From the NCBI GenBank assembly GCA_965230015.1, contig CBDDKF010000002.1:1-64000 (forward strand): a stretch of DNA of 64,000 nt, given 5' to 3'. Shown piece by piece: positions 33,270-41,834 of this stretch. The notes beneath the pieces were generated by a model. That model had not been told where the DNA came from. It made no database searches and saw only the letters and a list, made by a program, of their open reading frames with translations. The position numbers and the translations under genes were made by a program. Positions within the stretch are counted from its first letter, which is position 1, and every line of letters starts with the position of its first letter. The DNA comes from JABSQH01 sp965230015. Lineage in GTDB: Bacteria > Actinomycetota > Acidimicrobiia > Acidimicrobiales > Ilumatobacteraceae.

Positions 33270-34520
33270 CTACGCCGTCGCCAGATCGAGCATCACGTCC
33301 AGCAGCACCGTGGCACCGGCGTGGAGGTGTTCGGGGGCTGTGTATTCGGCGATGTTGTGGCTCAACCCGTTCACGCTCGGAACGAAGATCATGGCGCTCG
33401 GACAAATGCGCGCCAACATCTGCGCGTCGTGTCCCGCGCCGCTGACCAGATGGCGATGTACATAGCCGAGCCGCTCGGCGCTGGCGGCGACCCGTTCGAC
33501 CATCGTCGAGTCGAAACGCACCGACCCAAAACTGGCCAGCGAGCGGGTGATGATGTCGACTCGTTCGGCAGCCGCCAACTCGTCGAGGAAGGATGCGAGC
33601 AGCGCATCGGCGGTCGCCAGTTGTTCGTCGTCGGTATGTCGCATGTCAACGGTGAGGGTGGCCCGCGCGGGCACCACGTTCACGAGGTTCGGCACCAACT
33701 CGATGCGGCCGACGGTCGCCACCTGGGGTGGCCCGATGCGTCGAGTCAGGTCGCGCACGAAGGTGGCGATTGCAGACGCAGCGAAACCGGGGTCGCGGCG
33801 CATCGCCATCGGTGTCGTGCCCGCGTGTGCCGACCGGCCGACGATCGACACCTCGGTCCAGGAGATGCCCTGCACATCGGTGACCACGCCGATGTCGGCG
33901 CCCTCCGCCTCGAGCACCGGGCCTTGTTCGATGTGCAGCTCGACGAAGGCGTGCGGCGGCCGTAGCGGCGGACACGGAGCGGGGCCGGCATAGCCGATGC
34001 GGCCCAGCTCGTCGCCGATCGTCGCGCCGTCGTCGACCGCGTTGATCGCCAACGCCGCTTCGAGCGGCATCCCGCCGGCGTACACCAGGCTGCCCAGCAT
34101 GTCGGGCGGGAACCGCGAACCCTCTTCATCGGTGAACACCCCCACCGCCAGCGGTCGCTCGGTGATGATGTCGGCGTCGTTCAACGCCTCGACCACCTCG
34201 AGGCCCGCAAGCACGCCGAGGGTGCCGTCGAACCGGCCACCGGTGCCCACGGTGTCGATGTGCGAGCCGGTCATCACCGGAGCAAGTTCGGCACGTCGCC
34301 CGGGCCGTGTTCCGACGATGTTGCCGATCCGGTCGACCGTTACGTCGAGGCCGAGTGCACGCATCCAGTCGACCACGAGGTCCCGTCCGGCGCGATCCTC
34401 GTCGGTCAGCGCCAACCGGGCGTTGCCCCACTCGCCGTTCGGCCCGTCGATTCGACCGATCTCGGCGAGGGCGTCGAGGCGTCGGATCAACCGGTCCACA
34501 TCGATCGTTGCGGGGTTCAC
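33270..34520 (-). CDS. M20 family Zn-dependent amidohydrolase (allantoate/N-carbamoyl-amino-acid type)
   Basis: A 416-residue metallohydrolase of the HyuC/AllC group. Metal ligands: TGSHIDTVGTGGRFDG (His, Asp), VGVFTDEEGSRFP (Glu pair), FVELHIEQGPVLE (His) and SHNIAEYTAPEHL (terminal His). The dimerisation domain has SIVGRSAHAGTTPMAMRRDP. Such enzymes hydrolyse N-carbamoyl amino acids, allantoate or ureidoglycolate-type substrates. The xanthine-dehydrogenase-type operon two genes away makes a purine-degradation role attractive, but this is inference. Confidence 0.88.
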   Translation of the reverse strand: MNPATIDVDRLIRRLDALAEIGRIDGPNGEWGNARLALTDEDRAGRDLVVDWMRALGLDVTVDRIGNIVGTRPGRRAELAPVMTGSHIDTVGTGGRFDGTLGVLAGLEVVEALNDADIITERPLAVGVFTDEEGSRFPPDMLGSLVYAGGMPLEAALAINAVDDGATIGDELGRIGYAGPAPCPPLRPPHAFVELHIEQGPVLEAEGADIGVVTDVQGISWTEVSIVGRSAHAGTTPMAMRRDPGFAASAIATFVRDLTRRIGPPQVATVGRIELVPNLVNVVPARATLTVDMRHTDDEQLATADALLASFLDELAAAERVDIITRSLASFGSVRFDSTMVERVAASAERLGYVHRHLVSGAGHDAQMLARICPSAMIFVPSVNGLSHNIAEYTAPEHLHAGATVLLDVMLDLATA

Positions 34521-34691
34521 GAGGCACTCACTCTGCGCACCCGGTGGGTCACGGTGTTCTCACGCGGTTCTCACCATCACCGCCGGTCGGAATGCCGGCC
34601 GCTCGCCTACGGTTGTACCTACCAGACGTCCCATCGTCGTCACGATCATCTCATCCGCGATGGGGCCCGACGAAAGGATGTTGCCGAAGAC

Positions 34692-35774
34692 ATGAACAGC
34701 GGGTCGCTCAACCTGGGCCGCTACGCCGGAATCCCGGTGCGCGCGCACTGGAGCATGGCCTTCATTGCCGCAGTGCTCGGCCTCAACTGGGTCGTCCAGA
34801 TCGGCGTGGTCGCCGGTGTGGCCGCCACCTTCTTGTTCTTCGCCTCGATCCTCGCTCACGAGTTCGGCCACGCCATCGTTGCTCGGCGTTACGGCGTGAA
34901 CACCGAATCGATCGACCTGTGGGCGCTGGGAGGCGTGGCACGGCTCGACCGTGAGCCACCGACCCCGCGCGCCGATGGGCTGATCGCCATTGCGGGCCCT
35001 GCAGTGAGTGCGGTCCTCGCCGTTGCCTTCATGGTCCCCGGTGTCGTACTGGGCAGCATTCTGTTGTTCGGCGTCGGATTCCTGAACGCGCTCTTAGCCC
35101 TGTTCAACATGTTGCCGGGTGCGCCGCTCGACGGTGGCCGAGTCGTGCGGGCGATCCGCTGGGCGCGCACTGGCGACAAGTACCGGGCGATGCGCGACGC
35201 CGGCCAAGCTGGACGTCTCCTCGGCTGGAGCATGGTCATCTTCGCCGTCTGGCTGACATTCACCGGCGTGGTCTCCCTCTTCTTTGCGCTGCTCCTCGTT
35301 GCCTCGGGCATGTTCATCACACTCAACGCACGTGCCGAGATATTGGCGTCGTACATGCGCCAGCAGCTCGACGGCGTGAAGGTCCGCGACCTCACATGGT
35401 TCGGCGTTGCGCAAGCCGGCGCCGACATGGACGCCGACTCGATGTTGTGGCAGCGCCAGCGGCTCGGCAACGCGGGCGCCGTGGCGATCGTCGGCGACGA
35501 CGGCGAACTGGACGGGCTCGTGCTCGAGGATCAGATGTGGGCGGTCCCAGCCGAGCAGCGCGGCATGGTCATGCTGACGCAGCTGATGACCCCGTTCAGC
35601 AAGACCGCAAAGGCCGGCCCCGACGAGGATCTCGCCGCCGTGCTCCCCCGCCTCAACCCGCTGCGGCCGGTGGTCACGGTGTGGAACGACGACGAGCAAC
35701 TCACCGGCATCGTGCCGCCGTCGGCGCTCAAAGAGCGCCTCACTCGAGCGCAGCAGGCGGCGTTCTCCGGCTGA
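34692..35774 (+). CDS. Site-2 protease family (M50) membrane metalloprotease
   Basis: A 360-residue intramembrane protease. The zinc site HEFGH is at residues 56-60 in the second helix, and the third ligand Asp is in NMLPGAPLDGGR (Asp147). About six helices span residues 20-240. The C-terminal ~120 residues after EILASYMRQQLDGVKVRDL form a soluble region that resembles a degenerate CBS pair, as in the sporulation factor IVFB-like subgroup with CBS domains. Such enzymes release membrane-tethered regulators. Its substrate is not identifiable here. ATG 34692 precedes the conserved GRYAGIPVRAHWS. Confidence 0.9.
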   Translation: MNSGSLNLGRYAGIPVRAHWSMAFIAAVLGLNWVVQIGVVAGVAATFLFFASILAHEFGHAIVARRYGVNTESIDLWALGGVARLDREPPTPRADGLIAIAGPAVSAVLAVAFMVPGVVLGSILLFGVGFLNALLALFNMLPGAPLDGGRVVRAIRWARTGDKYRAMRDAGQAGRLLGWSMVIFAVWLTFTGVVSLFFALLLVASGMFITLNARAEILASYMRQQLDGVKVRDLTWFGVAQAGADMDADSMLWQRQRLGNAGAVAIVGDDGELDGLVLEDQMWAVPAEQRGMVMLTQLMTPFSKTAKAGPDEDLAAVLPRLNPLRPVVTVWNDDEQLTGIVPPSALKERLTRAQQAAFSG

Positions 35775-35809
35775 CGTGTAACGATCGTCTCAGAGACGAT
35801 CGTTACACG
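35775..35809. terminator. Perfect bidirectional hairpin terminator
   Basis: CGTGTAACGATCGTCT (35775-35790), loop CAG, AGACGATCGTTACACG (35794-35809): 16 perfect pairs filling the gap between two convergent stops. No U-tract. Confidence 0.8.
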
Positions 35810-35811
35810 CA

Positions 35812-36309
35812 TCAGGCGTCGCGTACGGCCCACTCCCGTTGCGCCACGGGTGGCTGGTCGCTCCACGGGAAGTTGATCCACAGATCGGTACGTCGCCACA
35901 CGTAGTCGCACTTCACCAACGAGCGCGGCTTCTCGTACAACACGCCGGTGCGCACCTCGCCGACCTTCCCGGCGCAGAAGGCCTGCACGGACTGCAGGGT
36001 GTGTCCGGTGTCGGCCACGTCGTCGACGATCAGAATGCGCGCATCGCCCATGTCGACGAAGTCGGGTGCGGGCGGCAGGATGTGCGGCACTTCGAGCCGC
36101 TCGTCGACCCCGGTGTAGAACTCGACGTTCATCGTGTACACGTTCTTGACCGACAGCGCGTAGCCGATCGAGCCCCCGATCAGCAGGCCGCCGCGAGCGA
36201 TCGCCAGCACCATGTCGGGCTCGTAGCCGTCGTCGACGACCATCTGGGCGATATCGCGAGAGGCCTCGCCGAACATGTTCCAGGTCATGATCTCGCGTTC
36301 GTCCGACAT
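35812..36309 (-). CDS. Phosphoribosyltransferase (xanthine/hypoxanthine type)
   Basis: A 165-residue type I phosphoribosyltransferase. The PRPP-binding motif is ILIVDDVADTGHTL (about residues 92-105), an upstream hood region holds VLAIARGGLLIGG, and the C-terminus has CDYVWRRTDLWINFPW. This arrangement is like small purine PRTases (Gpt/Hpt-like), which convert xanthine, guanine or hypoxanthine to the nucleotide. It starts 11 bases after the xanthine-dehydrogenase-type large subunit and is probably the last gene of that operon, which supports a purine substrate. Confidence 0.85.
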   Translation of the reverse strand: MSDEREIMTWNMFGEASRDIAQMVVDDGYEPDMVLAIARGGLLIGGSIGYALSVKNVYTMNVEFYTGVDERLEVPHILPPAPDFVDMGDARILIVDDVADTGHTLQSVQAFCAGKVGEVRTGVLYEKPRSLVKCDYVWRRTDLWINFPWSDQPPVAQREWAVRDA

Positions 36310-36320
36310 CGCTTGGCAAC

Positions 36321-38666
36321 CTAGCTCGCGGATGGGCCAGCCGCGGTGGTCGCCGGCAGACAGATGTCGGCAGGCCGCACCGGCACCCGGTCGAGTGCTC
36401 GGCCAACGCCGTCGACCTGACGCAACGCGTCGCGAATCGCAGCCACGATTGCCGGCGTCGACGAGATCGTCGGCGGCTCCCCCACGCCCTTGGCCCCCAG
36501 CGGGGCCAGCGGATCAGGCTGTTCGATCAGCGTCGCCACCACATCGGGCATGTCGAGGAACGTCGGCAACAGATAGTCGGTGAAGTTGCCGTTGCGGATC
36601 ACGCCGTCGGTCTGAATGATCTCTTCCATCACCGCCAGGCCGAGGCCCTGGGCGATGCCCCCTTCGATCTGTCCGGTGATCGACAGCGGATTGAGCGCCC
36701 GGCCGACGTCTTGTGCGGTCGCCAGCTGGACCACCTTGACCAGGCCCAGCTCGGGATCGACGTCGACCACGGCGCGGTGGGCGACGAACACGAATCCGAC
36801 GTGACAGTTGCCCTGGCCGTTCTCGTCGAGCGGCTCGGTCGCCGGATGGTGGTACTCGACGGTTTCGTCGATGTCGACGCCCGCGCTGGCATCGGCGACG
36901 CCGATCCGCCAGCCGGTCGCCTCGTCGAGCACGTCGGTGCCGTCGATCACCAGACCGTCGGGATCGACGCCGTGTTGTTCGGCAACGTGCAAGAACAACC
37001 GGTCGCGCACGGCCCGGCACGCAGCAGCAACCGCGCCACCGCTCATCCACGTCTGCCGCGACGCGGACGTGGAGCCGGCCGAGCCGATCTGGGTGTCGAT
37101 CCGACCGAGCACCACCTCGTCGACCCCGAGGACCGACCTGGCGATCTGTCCGGCGAGCGTCACGAAGCCCTGGCCAACCTCGACGGTGGCGAACTTCAAG
37201 GTCGCCACTCCGTCGCCCAGCCGGCATCGCGCCGTTGCGTAGTCGTCGAAGCCCGCCGAGTACATCAGGTTCTTGATCGACACGCCCCAGCCGATCCCGC
37301 GCACCACGTCGGGCGTCGTGGTCGTGCGGCCTGCCCCACCCGGCAGCTTCATCACGTCGGTGCTGCCGTCGGCGAGTAGGTGCCCGCCAACCGGCTCGTC
37401 AGGGAGCGGCAGGGCCGCCGTTTTGCGCAGACACTCTTCGACGGGGGCCACGTTCTGCACGACCTGTCCGGTGATTGTCTGGTCGCCGGTGCGCATGGCG
37501 TTGCGCAGCCGGATCTCCCACGGATCGAGATCGCAGGCGAGCGCCAGCTTGTCCATCTGTGACTCGTGCGCGAAACACGCCTGCACCACGCCGAACCCGC
37601 GCATGGCCCCGCACGGCAGGTGATTGGTGCGGACCGCATGGCCTTCGATCACCGCGTTCGGGCAGCGATACGGTCCGGCCGCCTGGGTGACCGCGTTGAG
37701 CAACACCGCTTCGGAGGTCGATGCGTAGGCGCCGCCGTCGAACACCATCCGCGACTCGACCTTGACCAACTCGCCGTCGGAGGTGGCGTGATGGCGCATC
37801 CAGATCGTCGCCGGATGCCGGTGCACGTGTCCGAGAAAGCTCTCTGCGCGGTCGTAGGCCATACGGACCGGACGCCCGAGCCGCAACGCCAACAAACTGG
37901 TGTGGATCTGCAAGCTGATGTCTTCACGGGCGCCGAATGCGCCGCCGACACCACCGAGCACGAGCCGAATCGCCTCGGGGTCGAGCCCGAGACAGTCGGC
38001 CATCTGCCGGCGGTCTTCGTGCATCCACTGTGTGGCTACGTACACCTCGAGGCTGCGTCCGCCAGGGTCGGGAACGGCGAGCGCGGCCTCGAGACCGAGG
38101 AACGCCTGATCCTGCATCCCGATCTCGTAGGTGCCCTCGACGACGACGTCACCGGTGGCGTCGCGGTCGCCGTGGATCACCGGCTGTGACGAGATCACAT
38201 TGCCATCAGGGTGGATCAGCGCAGTGGTCGGATCGAGCGCAGCCTCGGGATCGAGCAACGGCGTCAGCACCTCGTAGGTGACGTCGATCGCGGCGAGCGC
38301 ACGCCGGCAGGTCTCCGGGTCATCTGCGGCGACGGCGGCGATCGGCTCGCCGACGTACCGCACGATGTCGGTGGCGAACACTGGTTGATCGGCGACGATC
38401 AATCCGTAGGTGAGCTGGCCCGGCACATCGTCGGCTGTGATGACCGCTTGGACCCCGGGCGTCTGCCATGCCCCGCGGAGATCGACCGACACGATGCGCG
38501 CATACGGGTGCGGCGAGCGCAGTGTGGCGCCGAACAGGCAGCCGTCGGCGGTCAGGTCGGACGAGAATTCGAACGTACCCTGTGTTTTGGCATCGCCGTC
38601 GGGGCGCAGCACGGAGTCGCCGAGGGTGCCGGCGCGTACCCCTGCAGGCGCATCGAGCACGGTCAT
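36321..38666 (-). CDS. Xanthine dehydrogenase/aldehyde oxidase family, molybdopterin-binding subunit
   Basis: A 781-residue large subunit. VLRPDGDAKTQGTFEFSSDL starts the domain; GGVGGAFGAREDI contacts the cofactor, GAMRGFGVVQACFAHE matches the conserved second motif, and the catalytic Glu is in GAKGVGEPPTIS near the C-terminus. Length and order fit a three-subunit enzyme (Mo, FeS, FAD). Hydroxylation of xanthine or hypoxanthine is favoured by the adjacent phosphoribosyltransferase, but aldehydes or other heterocycles are possible. ATG 38666 overlaps the small-subunit stop (ATGA). Confidence 0.9.
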   Translation of the reverse strand: MTVLDAPAGVRAGTLGDSVLRPDGDAKTQGTFEFSSDLTADGCLFGATLRSPHPYARIVSVDLRGAWQTPGVQAVITADDVPGQLTYGLIVADQPVFATDIVRYVGEPIAAVAADDPETCRRALAAIDVTYEVLTPLLDPEAALDPTTALIHPDGNVISSQPVIHGDRDATGDVVVEGTYEIGMQDQAFLGLEAALAVPDPGGRSLEVYVATQWMHEDRRQMADCLGLDPEAIRLVLGGVGGAFGAREDISLQIHTSLLALRLGRPVRMAYDRAESFLGHVHRHPATIWMRHHATSDGELVKVESRMVFDGGAYASTSEAVLLNAVTQAAGPYRCPNAVIEGHAVRTNHLPCGAMRGFGVVQACFAHESQMDKLALACDLDPWEIRLRNAMRTGDQTITGQVVQNVAPVEECLRKTAALPLPDEPVGGHLLADGSTDVMKLPGGAGRTTTTPDVVRGIGWGVSIKNLMYSAGFDDYATARCRLGDGVATLKFATVEVGQGFVTLAGQIARSVLGVDEVVLGRIDTQIGSAGSTSASRQTWMSGGAVAAACRAVRDRLFLHVAEQHGVDPDGLVIDGTDVLDEATGWRIGVADASAGVDIDETVEYHHPATEPLDENGQGNCHVGFVFVAHRAVVDVDPELGLVKVVQLATAQDVGRALNPLSITGQIEGGIAQGLGLAVMEEIIQTDGVIRNGNFTDYLLPTFLDMPDVVATLIEQPDPLAPLGAKGVGEPPTISSTPAIVAAIRDALRQVDGVGRALDRVPVRPADICLPATTAAGPSAS

Positions 38667-39169
38667 CGACGACGCTCCACCACGACTCGCTCGACCGCTT
38701 CGAGGATGCGCCCATACCCCGTGCAGCGACAGAGGTTGCCGGCCAGCGCCTCGCGTACCTCGCTCTCGGACGGTCCACCGTCGTCGCCCTGGCTACCTGC
38801 CTGGCTCGACCCGTGGCCATCGATCAGCGAGTGGACGGCCATGATCAGCCCGGGCGTGCAGAACCCGCACTGCACCGCGCCGGTCTCCACGAAGGCTCGC
38901 TGCACGTCGGTAGGTACGCCGTCGGGGGCGATGCCTTCGACCGTGATGATGTTCTGGCCACGAGCGCTGGCTGCCATCACCAGGCACGCACACACGAGCG
39001 TGTCGTCGATGAGCACGCTGCACGAACCGCACTCTCCCTGCTCGCATGCACCCTTGGTGCCGAGCAGACCGAGCCGATCGCGCAGCACGTCGAGCAAGCT
39101 CTCGCCTGGCCACGAGTCGCGCACGTCATGGTCGGTGCCGTTGACGCGCAGCGTGTAATGCTCGCTCAT
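38663..39169 (-). CDS. Xanthine dehydrogenase family, (2Fe-2S)-binding subunit
   Basis: A 168-residue small subunit. A plant-type ferredoxin cluster is bound by GACEQGECGSCSVLID and the Cys of TLVCACL; the second cluster is in the helical domain by QCGFCTPGLIM and LCRCTGYGRI. A Gly/Ser-rich insertion (GHGSSQAGSQGDDGG) sits between the two, longer than usual. The ATG at 39169 overlaps the FAD-subunit stop and its stop overlaps the large subunit start, so all three are translationally coupled. Confidence 0.93.
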   Translation of the reverse strand: MSEHYTLRVNGTDHDVRDSWPGESLLDVLRDRLGLLGTKGACEQGECGSCSVLIDDTLVCACLVMAASARGQNIITVEGIAPDGVPTDVQRAFVETGAVQCGFCTPGLIMAVHSLIDGHGSSQAGSQGDDGGPSESEVREALAGNLCRCTGYGRILEAVERVVVERRR

Positions 39170-40041
39170 GCCGCCTGCTCCTCTCCGGCTGCCAGGCCAC
39201 GGGCGACGAGCCGGCGGGCGAGCACGCCGACCGCGTGACGTCGGTACCCCGCGCTCGCTCGATGGTCGTCGATCGGTTGGGCGGCCGCCGACGTGGCGCT
39301 GGCCACCTCGTCGAGCGCGGTGCGCTCGACGCGTCGCTCGTCCCAATCGATCGCTGCGGCACACGCCGCTTCGGCCGCCGTTGCCCTGAGCACAGTCGGG
39401 CCGACCGATCCGAGGGCGATGGCCACGGTGCGCCGTGCGGTGTCGAGCACCACGCAGGTCGAGGCGATCGCAATGACCATGGCGTTGCGCACTCCGACCT
39501 TGGCGTATCCCTGCCACCCATCGACCACGGGCATCGTGACCGACACGATCAGTTCGTCGTGGGCCAGGGCGTGGCGCTTCGGACCAAGCATCAGATCTCC
39601 GATCGCCACCGAGCGACGCCCGGTCGACGACGCCACTTCGACGGTGGCATCCAACGCTGCCAACACCGGCAGTCCATCGCCCGCTGGCGAGCAGGTGCCG
39701 ATGTTGCCGCCGAGCGTGCCGGCGTTGCGGATCTGCGGAGAGCCGACGGTGCGCGCCGCTTCGGCGAGCGCCGGAAGTAGTCCGGCGAGGGGTTCGTCGA
39801 GCATCTCGGTGTAGGTGACGCCGGCACCGATCGTGACCGTACGAGTCACCGGATCGTGGCGCCACGAGCGCAGCTCGGCGATCCGGTTGACCACCACGAC
39901 GCCGGCGTCCGGCGACGGGCGCAACACGCCGTCGTTGACCTCGACCATCATGTCGGTGCCACCCGCCAACACGATCGAGCCGGGATGCTCCGCCAAGCGT
40001 TCGACGGCGTCATCGACGCCGCTCGCCACGTACACCGCCAT
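39166..40041 (-). CDS. Xanthine dehydrogenase family, FAD-binding subunit
   Basis: A 291-residue medium subunit. FAD-binding motifs are VLAGGTDMMVEVNDG and GSPQIRNAGTLGGNIGTCSPAGDGLPVL, followed by the CO-dehydrogenase-flavoprotein C-domain (GSVGPTVLRATAAEAA). ATG 40041 starts the typical N-terminus MAVYVASGVDDAV. It is the first gene of the four-gene minus-strand operon and diverges from the solute-binding lipoprotein gene with 74 bases between starts, where the operon promoter must lie. Confidence 0.92.
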   Translation of the reverse strand: MAVYVASGVDDAVERLAEHPGSIVLAGGTDMMVEVNDGVLRPSPDAGVVVVNRIAELRSWRHDPVTRTVTIGAGVTYTEMLDEPLAGLLPALAEAARTVGSPQIRNAGTLGGNIGTCSPAGDGLPVLAALDATVEVASSTGRRSVAIGDLMLGPKRHALAHDELIVSVTMPVVDGWQGYAKVGVRNAMVIAIASTCVVLDTARRTVAIALGSVGPTVLRATAAEAACAAAIDWDERRVERTALDEVASATSAAAQPIDDHRASAGYRRHAVGVLARRLVARGLAAGEEQAA

Positions 40042-40115
40042 CAGCGAACTGTACCAACGGCGACGTGGCGCATGCCGACTCGTCGACGGTTGATCGCGGC
40101 GATACCGTCGCTGCG

Positions 40116-41834
40116 ATGCACCCGAGGGTGCCCACCCTGATGACCCGCCGATCGCCGCTCGTTGTCGCACTTGTCTGCGCCCTTCTCGTTGCCGCCTGCG
40201 CCGGTTCTGGCGACGACAGTGCGTCGACGACGGCTTCATCGACGGGGACCGACCCACAGGACGGCGCGTCGACCGATGGCGCCCTGGCGACCGCACCTGC
40301 ACCACCCGCCGACCCAATCTCGGGAGGCACGTTGCGGTATGCCGCAGGTGCGGTGGGTTCGTCGCTCGATCCGACCAGCACCGCGTTCACCGCCGCAGAG
40401 CGCACCGTGGCCAACACCGTCTTCGACACGCTCACCGCGATCGACACCGACGGACGGCCCGTGCCCTACCTCGCCGAGTCGTTCACGCCGGTCGAGGGCG
40501 ACCTCGCACGGTGGCAGGTCACGCTGCGGCCCGACATCGCCTTCCACGACGGCACTGCGCTCGACGCGGCCGCCGTCGTCGCCAACTTCGAGGCCCAACG
40601 CGCCGACCCCGAGATCGGAGTGGTCATCCGGGCCGACTACGCGCCCGACCAGCCGGTCGCCGTGATCGACGAGCGCACCGTCGAGTACCGCCTGCTCGAC
40701 CCGAGCGGGGCCTTTCCGGCGCGACTGGCAGGCCAGGAAGGAGTGGTCGCGTCGGCGACATGGCTGGAGTCGACCGTGGGCGACCCCGCGCTGCGCGGGC
40801 AACCGGTCGGTACCGGGCCCTACACGTTCGCCGAGCGCACCGATCGTTTCATTCGAGTCGATCGAAATCCGTCGTGGTGGGGCGGCGATGTGTACCTCGA
40901 CGCGATCGAGTTCATCGACGACCCCGACGGTGCGCTCGACACGGTGACACTCCTCGAGACGGGCGAACTCGACGGGCTGCAGACCGCCCAGAGCACCGAC
41001 CTGGAGCGGGTCGCCGCACTTGACCATGTGCAGACAACCACCGACATCGACGACGAGGTGTCTCTGGTGATGCTGAACACTGCGAATCCGCCGTTCGACG
41101 ACGTTCGGGTACGCCGCGCCCTGGCCTTGGCGACACCGCTCGACGACGTTCGACAGGCCCTCGGCGGCTCGACTGCGGTTGCTGCCACCCAACGGTTCGC
41201 CCCCGACAGCCCGTACTTCGACTCTGGCCTCCGACAGATCGGCGACGCCCCCGATCGGGCGCGCACACTGCTCGGCGCGGTGTGCGCGGAGACACCCGAA
41301 CGCTGCGTCGACGGGCGCGTCAGCGTCGAGCTGCAATTCCCGATCGAGGGCACGCCACAGACGGCGGTCGATGCATTGGTCGCTGGATGGGCGAACGCCG
41401 GATTCGACGTTGCGGTGCAACCGCTCGACGTCGCCGACCATCAGGCGCAGACCGCCCGCGGCGAGTTCAACGCCACCCTGTGGCGCCAGTTCGGTGCGGT
41501 CGATCCGTCCGCCGACAACGCCTTTCTGCTGTGCCGGAACATCGCCGATGTTGCCCTCAACTGGCCGCGCATCTGTGACCTGGAGCGCGACGCCGAACTG
41601 CTCGAGGCACAGGGATCAGCCGACCCGGGCGGGCGGGCCTCGGCATATCAGGCGGCGAGCGCCAGGATCACCGACTCGTACGCCTACGTGTTCCTCACCC
41701 ACGACGAGTGGGCCTATTCGTTCGGCGCAAACGTCGGCGGTATCTGCGAACGAGCAGCCCCCGACGGCGCCGTCCTCGGCTGTGCTGCGCCCGCCGGGGG
41801 CACCTGGCTGTCGAGCCTGTGGTTCACGGGGTGA
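40116..41834 (+). CDS. ABC transporter solute-binding lipoprotein, family 5 (peptide/nickel type)
   Basis: A 572-residue lipoprotein. The signal peptide ends in the lipobox VAAC (Cys near residue 29) and is followed by an acidic Ser/Thr linker. The SBP_bac_5 fold begins at GGTLRYAAGAVGSSLDPTS; conserved elements are WQVTLRPDIAFHDGTALDAAAVVANFE, GTGPYTFAERTDRFIRVDRNPSWWGG and VRRALALATPLDD. Ligands of the family are oligopeptides, nickel or oligosaccharides. No ABC permease or ATPase gene is in the window. Its stop overlaps the start of a GT-C membrane glycosyltransferase gene, which is unusual. Confidence 0.88.
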   Translation: MHPRVPTLMTRRSPLVVALVCALLVAACAGSGDDSASTTASSTGTDPQDGASTDGALATAPAPPADPISGGTLRYAAGAVGSSLDPTSTAFTAAERTVANTVFDTLTAIDTDGRPVPYLAESFTPVEGDLARWQVTLRPDIAFHDGTALDAAAVVANFEAQRADPEIGVVIRADYAPDQPVAVIDERTVEYRLLDPSGAFPARLAGQEGVVASATWLESTVGDPALRGQPVGTGPYTFAERTDRFIRVDRNPSWWGGDVYLDAIEFIDDPDGALDTVTLLETGELDGLQTAQSTDLERVAALDHVQTTTDIDDEVSLVMLNTANPPFDDVRVRRALALATPLDDVRQALGGSTAVAATQRFAPDSPYFDSGLRQIGDAPDRARTLLGAVCAETPERCVDGRVSVELQFPIEGTPQTAVDALVAGWANAGFDVAVQPLDVADHQAQTARGEFNATLWRQFGAVDPSADNAFLLCRNIADVALNWPRICDLERDAELLEAQGSADPGGRASAYQAASARITDSYAYVFLTHDEWAYSFGANVGGICERAAPDGAVLGCAAPAGGTWLSSLWFTG

